Assembly (NCBI RefSeq): GCF_902652685.1
Contig: NZ_CACRUY010000050.1
Coordinates: forward strand, 1-36,460
DNA: 36,460 nucleotides
Source: Mycobacterium sp. Marseille-P9652
GTDB lineage: Bacteria > Actinomycetota > Actinomycetes > Mycobacteriales > Mycobacteriaceae
Direction of reading: 5' to 3'
Shown: positions 24,031-32,394 of the stretch, in pieces
How the letters are laid out: each line of letters starts with the position of its first letter
Numbering within the stretch: the stretch's first letter is position 1
Position numbers and translations under genes: made by a program
The notes under the pieces: generated by a model
What the model was told of the DNA's origin: nothing
The model's input: only the letters and a program-made list of their open reading frames with translations
The model's database searches: none

Positions 24031-24036
24031 TAATGT
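24031..24036 (+). promoter_or_regulatory. -10 box of a probable leaderless promoter (coiled-coil gene)
   Basis: TAATGT matches TANNNT and ends 6 nt before ATG 24043. No Shine-Dalgarno is visible before this ATG. Confidence 0.45.
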
Positions 24037-24042
24037 TTCGCT

Positions 24043-24390
24043 ATGGCCGAGTCAGCGGGCAGGGACGCCGCCGAGCGCGCCGAGGAACTCAAGCACAGGG
24101 AAGCCGAACTCGCCGCCGGAAAACCCGTCACCGAGGACGACGTGAAGCGTGCCGCCGAACACGCCGAGCGGGCCCACCAGCGCGACCTCGAGGCGCACCG
24201 GCGCGAGCTCTATCGCCAGTACGAGGCGGCCGCCGCCCACGAGCGGGCCGCCGAGCTCCACGAGCTCGCGGTCGATGAGGGGCTCGGTGACGTCGACGCT
24301 CATCGACGGGCGGCCGAGCGCGAGCGCGACGCCGCCCGCCGCGACTACCTGGCCGCCCAGGAAGCCGACCGGCAGCACACGTCCGAGTAG
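24043..24390 (+). CDS. Hypothetical charged coiled-coil protein
   Basis: A 115-residue protein made almost entirely of Ala, Glu, Arg, Asp and His. The helix-heptad pattern runs nearly end to end (AERAEELKHREAELAAG, VKRAAEHAERAHQRDLEAHR, RRAAERERDAARRDYLAAQEAD). It has no signal peptide, membrane segment or cysteine, and I recognise no family. It probably forms a rod-like cytosolic dimer. It lies 66 bp before hemL on the same strand, so read-through into hemL is possible. Confidence 0.65.
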   Translation: MAESAGRDAAERAEELKHREAELAAGKPVTEDDVKRAAEHAERAHQRDLEAHRRELYRQYEAAAAHERAAELHELAVDEGLGDVDAHRRAAERERDAARRDYLAAQEADRQHTSE

Positions 24391-24408
24391 CCGCACGGGC
24401 CGCTACTG

Positions 24409-24421
24409 CTACACCCTGTAG
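24409..24421. promoter_or_regulatory. Palindrome upstream of hemL, candidate operator
   Basis: CTACA-CCC-TGTAG is a perfect 5-bp inverted repeat with a 3-nt centre, 36 nt before the hemL ATG. Its place suits repressor binding in the hemL promoter; the protein is unknown. Confidence 0.4.
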
Positions 24422-24456
24422 TTGAAGAAGGCGCGCAGGCTGGGACACTGGTCCTC

Positions 24457-25794
24457 ATGGGAAGCACTGACCAGGCGACCGGGACCGCGACGAGCGCGTC
24501 GGCCCGCCTGTTCGAGGATGCCTGCGCCGTCATCCCCGGTGGCGTGAACTCCCCGGTGCGCGCATTCACCGCGGTCGGAGGCACCCCGCGGTTCATCACC
24601 GAGGCCCGCGGCTGCCGGCTCACCGACGCCGACGGCAACGACTACGTCGACCTCGTCTGCTCCTGGGGGCCGATGATCCTCGGGCACGCCCACCCCGCCG
24701 TCGTCGACGCCGTCACCCGGGCCGCTGCGCGGGGCCTCTCGTTCGGGGCGCCGACGCCGAGGGAAAGCGAATTGGCCGGGGAGATCACGGCCCGCGTGGC
24801 GCCCGTCGAGCGCGTCCGGCTGGTGAACTCCGGCACCGAGGCGACGATGAGCGCGATCCGGCTCGCCCGCGGCTTCACCGGCCGGCCCAAGATCGTCAAG
24901 TTCTCCGGCTGCTACCACGGCCACGCCGACGCGCTGCTCGCCGACGCGGGATCCGGCGTGGCGACGCTGGGGCTGCCGTCGTCGCCGGGGGTCACCGGCG
25001 CGGCGGCCGCCGACACGATCGTGTTGCCCTACAACGACGTCGGCGCCGTGCGCGACGCGTTCGCCCGGGCCGGCGACCTGATCGCCGCGGTGATCACCGA
25101 GGCCAGCCCCGGCAACATGGGCGTCGTGCCGCCCGCGCCCGGCTACAACGCGGCACTGCGCGCCATCACCGCCGAGCACGGGGCGCTGCTGATCGTCGAC
25201 GAGGTGATGACGGGCTTCCGGGTCAGCCGGAGCGGCTGGTACGGCATCGATCCCGTCGACGCCGACCTGTTCGCGTTCGGCAAGGTCATGAGCGGCGGCC
25301 TGCCGGCCGCCGCGTTCGGCGGGCGGGCCGAGGTGATGGAGCGCCTCGCGCCGCTGGGCCCGGTCTATCAGGCCGGGACGCTGTCGGGGAACCCGGTGGC
25401 GGTGGCGGCCGGGCTGGCGACGCTGCGCGCCGCCGACGACGCGGTGTATGCCGCGCTGGACGCCAACGCCGACCGGCTGGCCGGCCTGCTGTCCAGGGCC
25501 TTGGCGGACGCCGGTGTGGCGCATCAGCTTTCGCGGGCCGGCAACATGTTCAGCGTGTTCTTCGGCGAGGCGCCGGTCACCGACTACGCGTCCGCGCGGG
25601 CCAGCCAGACGTGGCGCTACCCGCCCTTCTTCCACGCCCTGCTGGACGCCGGGGTGTACCCGCCGTGCAGCGCGTTCGAGGCGTGGTTCGTCTCGGCCGC
25701 GCTCGACGACGCCGCCTTCGAGCGCGTCGCCGACGCCCTGCCCCGTGCCGCCCGCCGGGCGGCCGAAGCCGTCGCCCCGGAGGACAAGCCCTGA
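24457..25794 (+). CDS. hemL: Glutamate-1-semialdehyde 2,1-aminomutase
   Basis: HemL turns glutamate-1-semialdehyde into 5-aminolevulinate, directly following HemA. This 445-residue class III aminotransferase has the family start [60 protein letters not shown], the PLP aspartate D248 ([11 protein letters not shown]) and the Schiff-base lysine K276 ([18 protein letters not shown]). ATG 24457 has no clear Shine-Dalgarno; GACACT 7 nt upstream could be a -10 box. The stop overlaps the next start by 1 nt (TGATG), the first junction of a long co-oriented run to 31703. Confidence 0.96.
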   Translation: MGSTDQATGTATSASARLFEDACAVIPGGVNSPVRAFTAVGGTPRFITEARGCRLTDADGNDYVDLVCSWGPMILGHAHPAVVDAVTRAAARGLSFGAPTPRESELAGEITARVAPVERVRLVNSGTEATMSAIRLARGFTGRPKIVKFSGCYHGHADALLADAGSGVATLGLPSSPGVTGAAAADTIVLPYNDVGAVRDAFARAGDLIAAVITEASPGNMGVVPPAPGYNAALRAITAEHGALLIVDEVMTGFRVSRSGWYGIDPVDADLFAFGKVMSGGLPAAAFGGRAEVMERLAPLGPVYQAGTLSGNPVAVAAGLATLRAADDAVYAALDANADRLAGLLSRALADAGVAHQLSRAGNMFSVFFGEAPVTDYASARASQTWRYPPFFHALLDAGVYPPCSAFEAWFVSAALDDAAFERVADALPRAARRAAEAVAPEDKP

Positions 25795-26402
25795 TGCCCG
25801 AGCAGACCCGGGTCCACGTCGTCCGACACGGCGAGGTGCACAACCCCGACGGCATCCTGTACGGCAGGCTGCCGGGGTTCCGCCTGTCCGACAACGGCAG
25901 GGCGCAGGCAGACGCGGTCGCCGACGCGCTGGCCGGCCGCGACATCGTCGCGGTGATCGCCTCGCCGCTGCAGCGGGCGCAGGAGACCGCCGCGCCCATC
26001 GCCGCCAAGCACGACCTTCAAGTGGACACCGATCCCGACCTGATCGAGTCGGCCAACTTCTTCGAGGGCCGCCGCGTCGGCCCCGGCGACGGCGCCTGGC
26101 GCGACCCCCGGTTCTGGTGGCAGCTGCGCAACCCCTTCACCCCGTCGTGGGGCGAGCCCTACGCCGAGGTCGCGGCGCGGATGACGACCGCCGTCGAGAA
26201 GGCCCGCGCCCGCGGCGCCGGCCAGGAGGTGGTGTGCGTGAGCCACCAGCTGCCGGTGTGGACGCTGCGGCTGCACCTCACCGGGCGGCGCCTCTGGCAC
26301 GACCCGCGGCGGCGCGAGTGCTCGCTCGCCTCGGTGACCACCCTGGTGTACGAGGGCGACCGCCTGGTCGACGTCGAATACTCCGAGCCGGCGGCACCAT
26401 AG
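25794..26402 (+). CDS. Histidine phosphatase superfamily (phosphoglycerate mutase-like) protein, Rv0525 type
   Basis: A 202-residue histidine phosphatase. The phosphorylated His12 lies in VVRHGEVHNPDG, the second-sphere motif SPLQRAQETA is present, the proton donor is probably Glu85 (DLIESANF), and the second catalytic His151 is in VVCVSHQLPVW. The size and lack of the mutase-specific insertion suggest a phosphatase rather than a glycolytic mutase. ATG 25794 overlaps hemL by 1 nt, and the gap to the next gene is 2 nt. Why a phosphatase sits in this operon is unknown. Confidence 0.85.
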   Translation: MPEQTRVHVVRHGEVHNPDGILYGRLPGFRLSDNGRAQADAVADALAGRDIVAVIASPLQRAQETAAPIAAKHDLQVDTDPDLIESANFFEGRRVGPGDGAWRDPRFWWQLRNPFTPSWGEPYAEVAARMTTAVEKARARGAGQEVVCVSHQLPVWTLRLHLTGRRLWHDPRRRECSLASVTTLVYEGDRLVDVEYSEPAAP

Positions 26403-26404
26403 TC

Positions 26405-27013
26405 ATGCATCGTCTGGCGGTGGCCGGGGTCGCGGTAGCGGCCCTGCTGGTCGGCTGCTCTCCCGGTCGCGACGCCGTCGCCCAGGGCGGCACGTTCGAG
26501 TTCGTCTCGCCGGGCGGGAAGACCGACATCTCCTACGACCCGCCGTCTTCGCGCGGCCACCCGGGGCCGCTGTCTGGTCCGGACCTGGCCGACCCCGCCC
26601 ACACCCGCTCGCTCGACGACTTCGCGGGCCAGGTCGTCGTCATCAACATCTGGGGACAATGGTGCGGGCCGTGCCGGGCCGAGATCACCCAGTTGCAGAA
26701 GGTGTACGACGCGACCCGGGGCGCCGGCGTCTCGTTCCTCGGCATCGACGTCCGTGACAACAACCGGCAGGCGGCGCTCGACTTCGTCGACGACCGGCAC
26801 ATCACCTTCCCCTCCATCTACGACCCGGCGATGCGGACGTTGATCGCGTTCGGCGGCAAGTACCCCACCACCGTCATCCCGTCGACGCTGGTGCTGGACC
26901 GCCAGCACCGCGTCGCCGCGGTCTTTCTGCGCCCGCTGCTGGCCGAGGACCTGCAGCCGGTGGTGCAGCGGGTGGCGGCTGAGAACACGCCGGCGGGCGG
27001 GGGACCGCAATGA
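26405..27013 (+). CDS. TlpA/ResA-like thiol-disulfide lipoprotein (Rv0526 type)
   Basis: A 202-residue exported thioredoxin-like lipoprotein. The signal ends in the lipobox LLVGC (Cys18). The thioredoxin domain starts near residue 65 with FAGQVVVINIWGQWCGPCRAE (landmark only; active site C87-G-P-C90), and the cis-Pro region is PTTVIPSTLVLD. In System II cytochrome c maturation such proteins reduce the haem-binding cysteines of apocytochrome c outside the membrane, taking electrons from CcdA, which is the next gene. The stop overlaps ccdA (ATGA). Confidence 0.88.
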   Translation: MHRLAVAGVAVAALLVGCSPGRDAVAQGGTFEFVSPGGKTDISYDPPSSRGHPGPLSGPDLADPAHTRSLDDFAGQVVVINIWGQWCGPCRAEITQLQKVYDATRGAGVSFLGIDVRDNNRQAALDFVDDRHITFPSIYDPAMRTLIAFGGKYPTTVIPSTLVLDRQHRVAAVFLRPLLAEDLQPVVQRVAAENTPAGGGPQ

Positions 27014-27789
27014 GCGGATTCACCCAGATCGCCGCCGCCGGCCCGCTGCTGGTGGCGCTGGGCGTGTGTGTGCTGGCGGGGCTGGTGTCGTTCGCCTCGC
27101 CGTGCGTGGTGCCGCTGGTGCCCGGCTACCTGTCCTACCTGGCGGCGGTCGTCGGGGTGGAGGAAGAGCCCCGGCCCGGTGCGGTGCAGGCGCCACCCGC
27201 CGCGCGGTGGCGGGTCGCGGGCTCCGCCGCGCTGTTCGTCGCCGGCTTCACCACCGTCTTCGTCCTCGGCACGGTCGCGGTGCTCGGCATGACCACCACA
27301 CTGATCACCAATCAGCTGCTGCTGCAGCGGGCCGGCGGCGTGCTGACCATCGTCATGGGCCTGGTGTTCGTGGGCCTGATCCCGGTGCTGCAGCGTCAGG
27401 CGCGGTTCAGCCCGCGGCAGTGGACGACGGTCGCGGGCGCGCCGCTTCTGGGCGCGGTGTTCGCGCTGGGCTGGACGCCGTGCCTGGGGCCGACGCTGGC
27501 CGGCGTCGTCACCGTCGCCTCGGCCACCGACGGCGCCAGCGTGGCCCGCGGCATCGTGCTGGTGATCGCCTACTGCATGGGCCTGGGCATTCCGTTCGTG
27601 CTCCTCGCCTTCGGCTCGGCCGGGGCGGTCGGTGCGCTGGGTTGGTTGCGTCGCCACACGCGGGCGATCCAGGTGTTCGGCGGGGTGCTGCTGATCAGCG
27701 TGGGCGTCCTACTCGTCACCGGGGCGTGGAACGACCTCGTCGGCTGGCTGCGCGACGCGTTCGTCTCGGACGTCAGGCTGCCGATTTGA
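27010..27789 (+). CDS. ccdA: Cytochrome c biogenesis protein CcdA
   Basis: A 259-residue membrane protein with six hydrophobic helices. The two redox cysteines lie in FASPCVVPLVPGYLSYL and ALGWTPCLGPTLAGV. CcdA passes electrons from cytosolic thioredoxin across the membrane to the TlpA/ResA-like partner encoded just upstream. A linker of about 20 residues rich in Glu/Pro/Arg follows helix 1. ATG 27010 overlaps the previous stop, and its own stop overlaps the resB TTG start by 3 nt. Confidence 0.93.
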   Translation: MSGFTQIAAAGPLLVALGVCVLAGLVSFASPCVVPLVPGYLSYLAAVVGVEEEPRPGAVQAPPAARWRVAGSAALFVAGFTTVFVLGTVAVLGMTTTLITNQLLLQRAGGVLTIVMGLVFVGLIPVLQRQARFSPRQWTTVAGAPLLGAVFALGWTPCLGPTLAGVVTVASATDGASVARGIVLVIAYCMGLGIPFVLLAFGSAGAVGALGWLRRHTRAIQVFGGVLLISVGVLLVTGAWNDLVGWLRDAFVSDVRLPI

Positions 27790-29405
27790 GCCGAGTACTT
27801 GCGTGGTTACGTAACACCTGGCGCGCGCTGACCTCGATGGGCACCGCGCTGGTGTTGCTGTTCCTGCTGGCGCTCGGCGCGATTCCGGGCGCGCTGCTGC
27901 CGCAGCGCAACCTCAACGCGCAGAAGGTCGACGACTACCTGGCCGCGCATCCGGTGATCGGGCCCTGGCTGAACCGCGTGCAGGCCTTCGACGTGTTCTC
28001 CAGCTTCTGGTTCACCGCCATCTACGTGCTGCTGTTCGTCTCACTCGTCGGCTGCCTGACCCCGCGGATGCTCGAGCACGCCCGCAGCCTGCGCGCCACA
28101 CCGGTCGCCGCGCCGCGCAACCTCGCCCGCCTGCCCAAGCACGCGAGCGCACGGGTCAGCGGCGACGCCCACGACCTCAACGCCATGGCCAACACCATCG
28201 CCGGGCGGCTGGGCGGCTGGCGCACCGCCATCCGCCACGAGAAGGACACGGTCCCCGAAGCCGTCGAGGTGTCCGCCGAGAAGGGCTACCTGCGGGAGTT
28301 CGGCAACATCGTCTTCCACTTCTCGCTGCTCGGCCTCCTGGTCGCGGTGGCCGTCGGCAAGCTGTTCGGCTACGAGGGCAACGTCATCGTCATCGCCGAC
28401 GGCGGACCCGGCTTCTGCTCGGCCTCGCCCGCCGCGTTCGACTCGTTCCGCGCCGGCAACACCGTCGACGGCACGTCGCTGCACCCGATCTGCGTCCGCG
28501 TCGACGACTTCCAGGCGCACTACCTGCCGTCGGGCCAGGCCACGTCGTTCGCCGCGAACATCGACTACCAGTCCGGCAGGGACCTGACGGCCAACACCTG
28601 GCGGCACTACCTGCTGGAGGTCAACCACCCGCTGCGGGTCGGCGGCGACCGCGTCTACCTGCAGGGCCACGGCTATGCGCCCACCTTCACGGTGACGTTC
28701 CCCGACGGCCAGACCCGCACCTCCACCGTCCAGTGGCGCCCTGACAACCCGCAGACCCTGCTGTCCTCCGGCGTCGCCCGCATCGACCCGCCCGCGGGCA
28801 GCTACCCGGGCGCCGTCGAGCGCCGCCAGCACGAGATCGCGATCCAGGGCCTGCTCGCCCCGACCGAACAGCTCGACGGCAGCCTGCTCTCGTCGCGGTT
28901 CCCCGCCCTGAACGCCCCGGCCGTCGCCGTCGACATCTACCGCGGCGACACCGGGCTGGACACCGGGCGGCCGCAGTCGCTGTTCACCCTCGACCCCCGG
29001 CTGATCCAGCAGGGCCGGCTGACCAAGGAGAAGCGGGTCAACCTGCGGGCCGGCCAGGAAGTCCGCATCGACCAGGGCCCCGCCGCCGGCACCGTCATCC
29101 GCTTCGACGGCGCCGTGCCGTTCGTCAACCTGCAGGTCTCCCACGACCCGGGTCAGACGTGGGTGCTGGTGTTCGCCATCACGATGATGGGCGGGCTGCT
29201 GGTGTCCCTGCTCGTGCGCCGGCGCCGGGTGTGGTTAAGGCTGACGCCGGAGGCGGCCGGTACCGTGAACGTCGACGTGGGCGGGCTGGCGCGCACCGAC
29301 AACGCCGGCTGGGGCGACGAGTTCGAACGGTTGACCGAGCGGCTGCTGGCCGGGCTGGACGAGCCCGCAGCGTCCCGAAGGAGCTCTCAGGTGGACGTCA
29401 CATGA
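27786..29405 (+). CDS. resB: Cytochrome c biogenesis protein ResB (Ccs1)
   Basis: A 539-residue membrane protein, half of the ResBC/CcsBA haem handling and ligation complex. Helices lie near residues 15-37, 70-95 and 175-200, with one close to the C-terminus (WVLVFAITMMGGLLVSLLVRRRRVW, shown in part). A large extracytoplasmic domain lies between the third and last helices. Conserved segments are LRNTWRALTSMGTALVLLFLLALG, ALLPQRNLN, EKGYLREFGN and VNHPLRVGGDRVYLQGHGYAP. The start is a TTG at 27786 within the ccdA stop; the next candidate, ATG 27837, would cut into the first helix. The stop overlaps ccsA (ATGA). Confidence 0.92.
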   Translation: MSRVLAWLRNTWRALTSMGTALVLLFLLALGAIPGALLPQRNLNAQKVDDYLAAHPVIGPWLNRVQAFDVFSSFWFTAIYVLLFVSLVGCLTPRMLEHARSLRATPVAAPRNLARLPKHASARVSGDAHDLNAMANTIAGRLGGWRTAIRHEKDTVPEAVEVSAEKGYLREFGNIVFHFSLLGLLVAVAVGKLFGYEGNVIVIADGGPGFCSASPAAFDSFRAGNTVDGTSLHPICVRVDDFQAHYLPSGQATSFAANIDYQSGRDLTANTWRHYLLEVNHPLRVGGDRVYLQGHGYAPTFTVTFPDGQTRTSTVQWRPDNPQTLLSSGVARIDPPAGSYPGAVERRQHEIAIQGLLAPTEQLDGSLLSSRFPALNAPAVAVDIYRGDTGLDTGRPQSLFTLDPRLIQQGRLTKEKRVNLRAGQEVRIDQGPAAGTVIRFDGAVPFVNLQVSHDPGQTWVLVFAITMMGGLLVSLLVRRRRVWLRLTPEAAGTVNVDVGGLARTDNAGWGDEFERLTERLLAGLDEPAASRRSSQVDVT

Positions 29406-30379
29406 ATACCGTGCACATCAACATCGGCCTCGCCCGCTACTCGGACTGGGCCTTCACGTCCGCGGTGGTCGCGCTGGTGGTCGCGCTGCTGCTGCTGGCC
29501 TTCGAGCTGGCCTACGTGGGCGGTCGCCGCGTCGAGACCCGGGAACGGGTGCTGGCCGGCTCGGTGGCCCCCGACAGCGCCACCCCGGGGATCGTCGGCG
29601 ATGAGCCCCGACGGCCGGTCGACGAGCGCGCCGGCCGCGCCGGGCTGGCCGTGCTCTACCTCGGCATCGGCCTGCTGCTGGCGTGCATCGTGCTGCGCGG
29701 CCTGGCCACCCTGCGGGTGCCGTGGGGCAACATGTACGAATTCATCAACCTGACCTGCCTGTGCGGGCTGGTCGCCGGCGCCGTCATGCTGCGCCGCCCG
29801 CGCTACCGCCCGCTGTGGGTGTTCCTGCTCGTCCCGATCCTCATCCTGCTGACGGTCTCCGGGCGCTGGCTGTACGCCAACGCCGCGCCCGTCATGCCGG
29901 CGCTGCAGTCCTACTGGCTGCCGATCCACGTGTCGGTGGTCAGCCTGGGCTCGGGCGTGTTGCTGGTGGCCGGCATCGCCAGCATCCTGTTCCTGCTGCG
30001 CACGTCGCGGCTCGGCGACTCCGATGCCGAGGGCGCCCTGGCCCGGGTGGTGCAGCGTTTCCCGGACGCGCAGACCCTGGACCGCCTCGCCTACCGGACC
30101 ACGATCTTCGCGTTCCCCATCTTCGGTTTCGGGGTCATCTTCGGCGCCATCTGGGCCGAGCAGGCGTGGGGCAGGTACTGGGGCTGGGACCCGAAGGAAA
30201 CCGTCTCCTTCGTCGCCTGGGTGATCTACGCCTCGTACCTGCATGCCCGGTCAACGGCCGGATGGCGGGACCGCAAGGCGGCCTGGATCAACGTCGCCGG
30301 GTTCGTGGCGATGGTGTTCAACCTGTTCTTCGTTAACCTGGTGACCGTGGGCCTGCATTCTTATGCGGGCGTGGGCTGA
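29402..30379 (+). CDS. ccsA: Cytochrome c biogenesis protein CcsA (ResC), haem lyase
   Basis: A 325-residue polytopic membrane protein with the tryptophan-rich WWD haem-binding motif WGRYWGWDPKETVSF (about 257-270). Candidate haem-ligand histidines are His176 (WLPIHVSVV) and His319 near the C-terminus (VGLHSYAG). The other family landmark is VPWGNMYEF. With ResB it moves haem across the membrane and joins it to CxxCH apocytochromes. ATG 29402 overlaps the resB stop by 4 nt. Confidence 0.94.
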   Translation: MNTVHINIGLARYSDWAFTSAVVALVVALLLLAFELAYVGGRRVETRERVLAGSVAPDSATPGIVGDEPRRPVDERAGRAGLAVLYLGIGLLLACIVLRGLATLRVPWGNMYEFINLTCLCGLVAGAVMLRRPRYRPLWVFLLVPILILLTVSGRWLYANAAPVMPALQSYWLPIHVSVVSLGSGVLLVAGIASILFLLRTSRLGDSDAEGALARVVQRFPDAQTLDRLAYRTTIFAFPIFGFGVIFGAIWAEQAWGRYWGWDPKETVSFVAWVIYASYLHARSTAGWRDRKAAWINVAGFVAMVFNLFFVNLVTVGLHSYAGVG

Positions 30380-30422
30380 CGACAGCAACCGACCCAAGTA
30401 ACCAAAACAAGGGGGAGTGCAC

Positions 30423-31703
30423 GTGTCCGACCATCCACCGACGGACGTGGGGCCGTCCGAACCGCCGACCACGCAGCTGCCCCCGCCGCAGCAGCAACCC
30501 GCCGAACCGCCGGCCGAGCCCGGGAACGAGGCGCCCACCCGCGCCTTCGCCGGGTTCCGCACCCAGCGCCGCGCACCCGAGCGGCGGGCGACGGCGCCCG
30601 GCCCCGCGCCCGGGACGCCGCCCTGGGACTCCACGCCGGTCACCGGGATCGCCCGGGTCGACCCGACCGCCTTCGGCGCCTACTACACCGGACCGGTCGA
30701 GGCGCCGCCCCCTCCCGAGGTCTCGGCGCCCCCGGCCTACCGGCCGGAGCCGGTGCCGCACACCCCCTACCCCGAGCTTTCCCCGGGCATGCTGCTGCGG
30801 CCGGTCAAGCCGCCGCCGTCGGAGGGGTGGCGCCGCCTGCTCTACGTGATGTCGGGACAGCTGATCAATCTCGGGGAAAGCCCGCGGGCCGAGCGCTACA
30901 ACAACCTGGTCGCGAGGGTCAACCGGCCGTTGCGCGGGTGCTACCGGGTCGCGGTGCTATCGCTCAAGGGTGGCGTCGGGAAGACGACGATCACGGCCAC
31001 GCTGGGGTCCACGTTCGCGTCCCTCCGGGGTGACCGGGTGGTGGCGGTCGACGCCAGCCCCGACCGGGGCACCCTGAGCGGCAAGATCCCGCTGGAGACG
31101 GCCGCGACCGTGCGCCAGCTGCTGCACGACGCGAAGAGCATCGAGCGCTACAGCGACATCCGCCGCTACACGTCCAAGGGCCCGAGCGGCCTGGAAGTCC
31201 TGGCGTCGGAGAGCGACCCGGCCGTGTCCGAGGCGTTCGGCGCCGAGGACTACAGCCGCATCCTCGACATCCTGGAGCGGTTCTACGGGCTGGTGCTCAC
31301 CGACTGCGGCCCCGGCCTGCTGCACTCGGTGATGTCGTCGGTGTTGGAGAAGGCCGACCTGCTGATCGTCGTCAGCTCCGGATCCATCGACGGCGCGCAC
31401 AGCGCCTCGGCGACGCTGGACTGGCTCGACGCGCACGGCCATGAGGACCTGGTCCGCAACTCCGTCGCCGTCATCAACGGGGTACGGCCGCGGACGGGGC
31501 GGGTCGACATGAACAAGGTGCTCGACCATTTCTCCCGCCGCTGCCGCGCGGTGCAGGTGGTGCCCTTCGACCCCCACCTGGAGGAGGGGGCCGAGATCGA
31601 CCTCGAGCGGCTACGGCGGGGCACCCGCGAATCGCTCACGGAGTTGGCGGCCGTGGTCGCGGACGGGTTCCCGGCCGATCAGCGCACGCCGGGGCTTGCC
31701 TAG
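30423..31703 (+). CDS. Pro-rich MinD/ParA-like ATPase (Rv0530 type, EspI-like layout)
   Basis: A 426-residue protein. The first ~135 residues are disordered, rich in Pro/Ala/Glu and Arg, and contain two proline runs. The C-terminal ~250 residues form a SIMIBI ATPase with a deviant Walker A LKGGVGKTT (KGGVGKT at 182-188), a Walker A' VVAVDASPDRGTLSGK, and LVLTDCGPGLLHSVM as switch II. The layout resembles ESX-associated EspI/MinD-like proteins. GTG 30423 is preferred over GTG 30417 because GGGGGAG then lies 5 nt upstream. It follows ccsA by 43 bp. Its TAG shares a CTAG with the convergent small gene. Function unknown. Confidence 0.82.
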   Translation: MSDHPPTDVGPSEPPTTQLPPPQQQPAEPPAEPGNEAPTRAFAGFRTQRRAPERRATAPGPAPGTPPWDSTPVTGIARVDPTAFGAYYTGPVEAPPPPEVSAPPAYRPEPVPHTPYPELSPGMLLRPVKPPPSEGWRRLLYVMSGQLINLGESPRAERYNNLVARVNRPLRGCYRVAVLSLKGGVGKTTITATLGSTFASLRGDRVVAVDASPDRGTLSGKIPLETAATVRQLLHDAKSIERYSDIRRYTSKGPSGLEVLASESDPAVSEAFGAEDYSRILDILERFYGLVLTDCGPGLLHSVMSSVLEKADLLIVVSSGSIDGAHSASATLDWLDAHGHEDLVRNSVAVINGVRPRTGRVDMNKVLDHFSRRCRAVQVVPFDPHLEEGAEIDLERLRRGTRESLTELAAVVADGFPADQRTPGLA

Positions 31704-31858
31704 CGAGGTTTGTCTCCGTGGCCTAACCACCGCAGGAAATCCGGATCGTCGTCGGGACCGATGACGCGCGTCTTGGTTCGGCCGTATTGCGAGCGCGCGG
31801 CGCGCCAGCCGACATAGATCAGCGTCCCCAGGATCAGGACGAGCAGCAGGTAGAGCAC
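31700..31858 (-). CDS. 52-residue small membrane protein (probably Rv0530A type)
   Basis: GTG at 31858 follows GGAGG with 6-nt spacing and opens a 52-codon frame ending in TAG at 31700-31702. The product has an N-terminal membrane helix (MLYLLLVLILGTLIYVGW), a basic stretch (RAARSQYGRTKTR) and a C-terminal segment RVIGPDDDPDFLRWLGHGDK. The acidic motif GPDDDPDFL looks conserved in mycobacterial counterparts as I remember them. The last 3 nt overlap the stop of the ATPase gene. Function unknown. Confidence 0.72.
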   Translation of the reverse strand: MLYLLLVLILGTLIYVGWRAARSQYGRTKTRVIGPDDDPDFLRWLGHGDKPR

Positions 31859-31892
31859 TCAACACCTCCTATTGCAGCGAATATACGGGCCG

Positions 31893-31898
31893 TAGGCT
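31893..31898 (+). promoter_or_regulatory. -10 box of a probable leaderless promoter (DUF4229-like gene)
   Basis: TAGGCT matches TANNNT and is followed by 6 nt and GTG 31905. The region also holds the start of the divergent small gene at 31858. Confidence 0.45.
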
Positions 31899-31904
31899 CG
31901 TCGT

Positions 31905-32303
31905 GTGTCAGAACATCCGGGCGACAACCACACTGGCGACGGCGGCTCCGAGCGCGCCGGACAGCACGTCGTGGTCGACGTGGCGCTGTACGCGACGGCG
32001 CGGTTGTTGCTGGCCGCCGCGCTGAGCGCCGTGATCTACGGGGCCGCGCGGCTGCTCGGCGTCAGCGAGTTCCCGATCGTCGTGGCCGTGCTGTTCGCCT
32101 TGATCATCGCGATGCCGCTGGGGATCTGGGTATTCGGCCCGCTGCGCCGGCGCGCCAACGTCTCGCTGGCCGCGGCCGGCGAGCGCCGCCGCCGGGAACG
32201 CGAACAGTTGCGGGCCCGGCTGCACGGCGAGGCCGCGCCCGAGGACGGGGAGGGCGCCGACGACGGGGCGCCCGCCGAGGGCGGGGAGCCGCGCGAGACT
32301 TAG
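31905..32303 (+). CDS. Small membrane protein (Rv0531 type, DUF4229-like)
   Basis: A 132-residue protein. About 25 polar residues lead into two membrane helices (LYATARLLLAAALSAVIYGA and FPIVVAVLFALIIAMPLGIW), followed by a basic/acidic cytoplasmic helix (RRRANVSLAAAGERRRRERE) and an Asp/Glu/Gly-rich tail. The position between the ATPase and menA matches Rv0531. GTG 31905 is supported by a -10 box 6 nt upstream. Function unknown. Confidence 0.72.
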   Translation: MSEHPGDNHTGDGGSERAGQHVVVDVALYATARLLLAAALSAVIYGAARLLGVSEFPIVVAVLFALIIAMPLGIWVFGPLRRRANVSLAAAGERRRREREQLRARLHGEAAPEDGEGADDGAPAEGGEPRET

Positions 32304-32319
32304 CCCTGGGTTCCTGATC

Positions 32320-32394
32320 GAGTGTGCGTCTGTGGCGTTGAGAGTGAATCCTGGGCGGCGACACGCCGACGGTGAGCGCCCTCAGCGCACACTC
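32320..32394. repeat. Imperfect inverted repeat between convergent genes (intergenic repeat family, copy 2)
   Basis: GAGTGTGCG (32320-32328) pairs exactly with CGCACACTC (32386-32394). Inside, GGCG (32334-32337) pairs with CGCC (32377-32380), and CGGCG-ACA-CGCCG (32356-32368) forms an apical hairpin. The right arm, CGCCCTCAGCGCACACTCAA (32377-32396), closely resembles CGCCCTCAACGCAGAGTCAA of copy 1 (6543-6562). It overlaps the menA stop by 2 nt and could stop transcription from both sides. Confidence 0.75.

Noticed and set aside
24409-24421. hemL palindrome as an intrinsic terminator of the coiled-coil gene
   Set aside because: A 5-bp stem with A/T-containing ends and no T-run is too weak. 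An operator reading is more likely.
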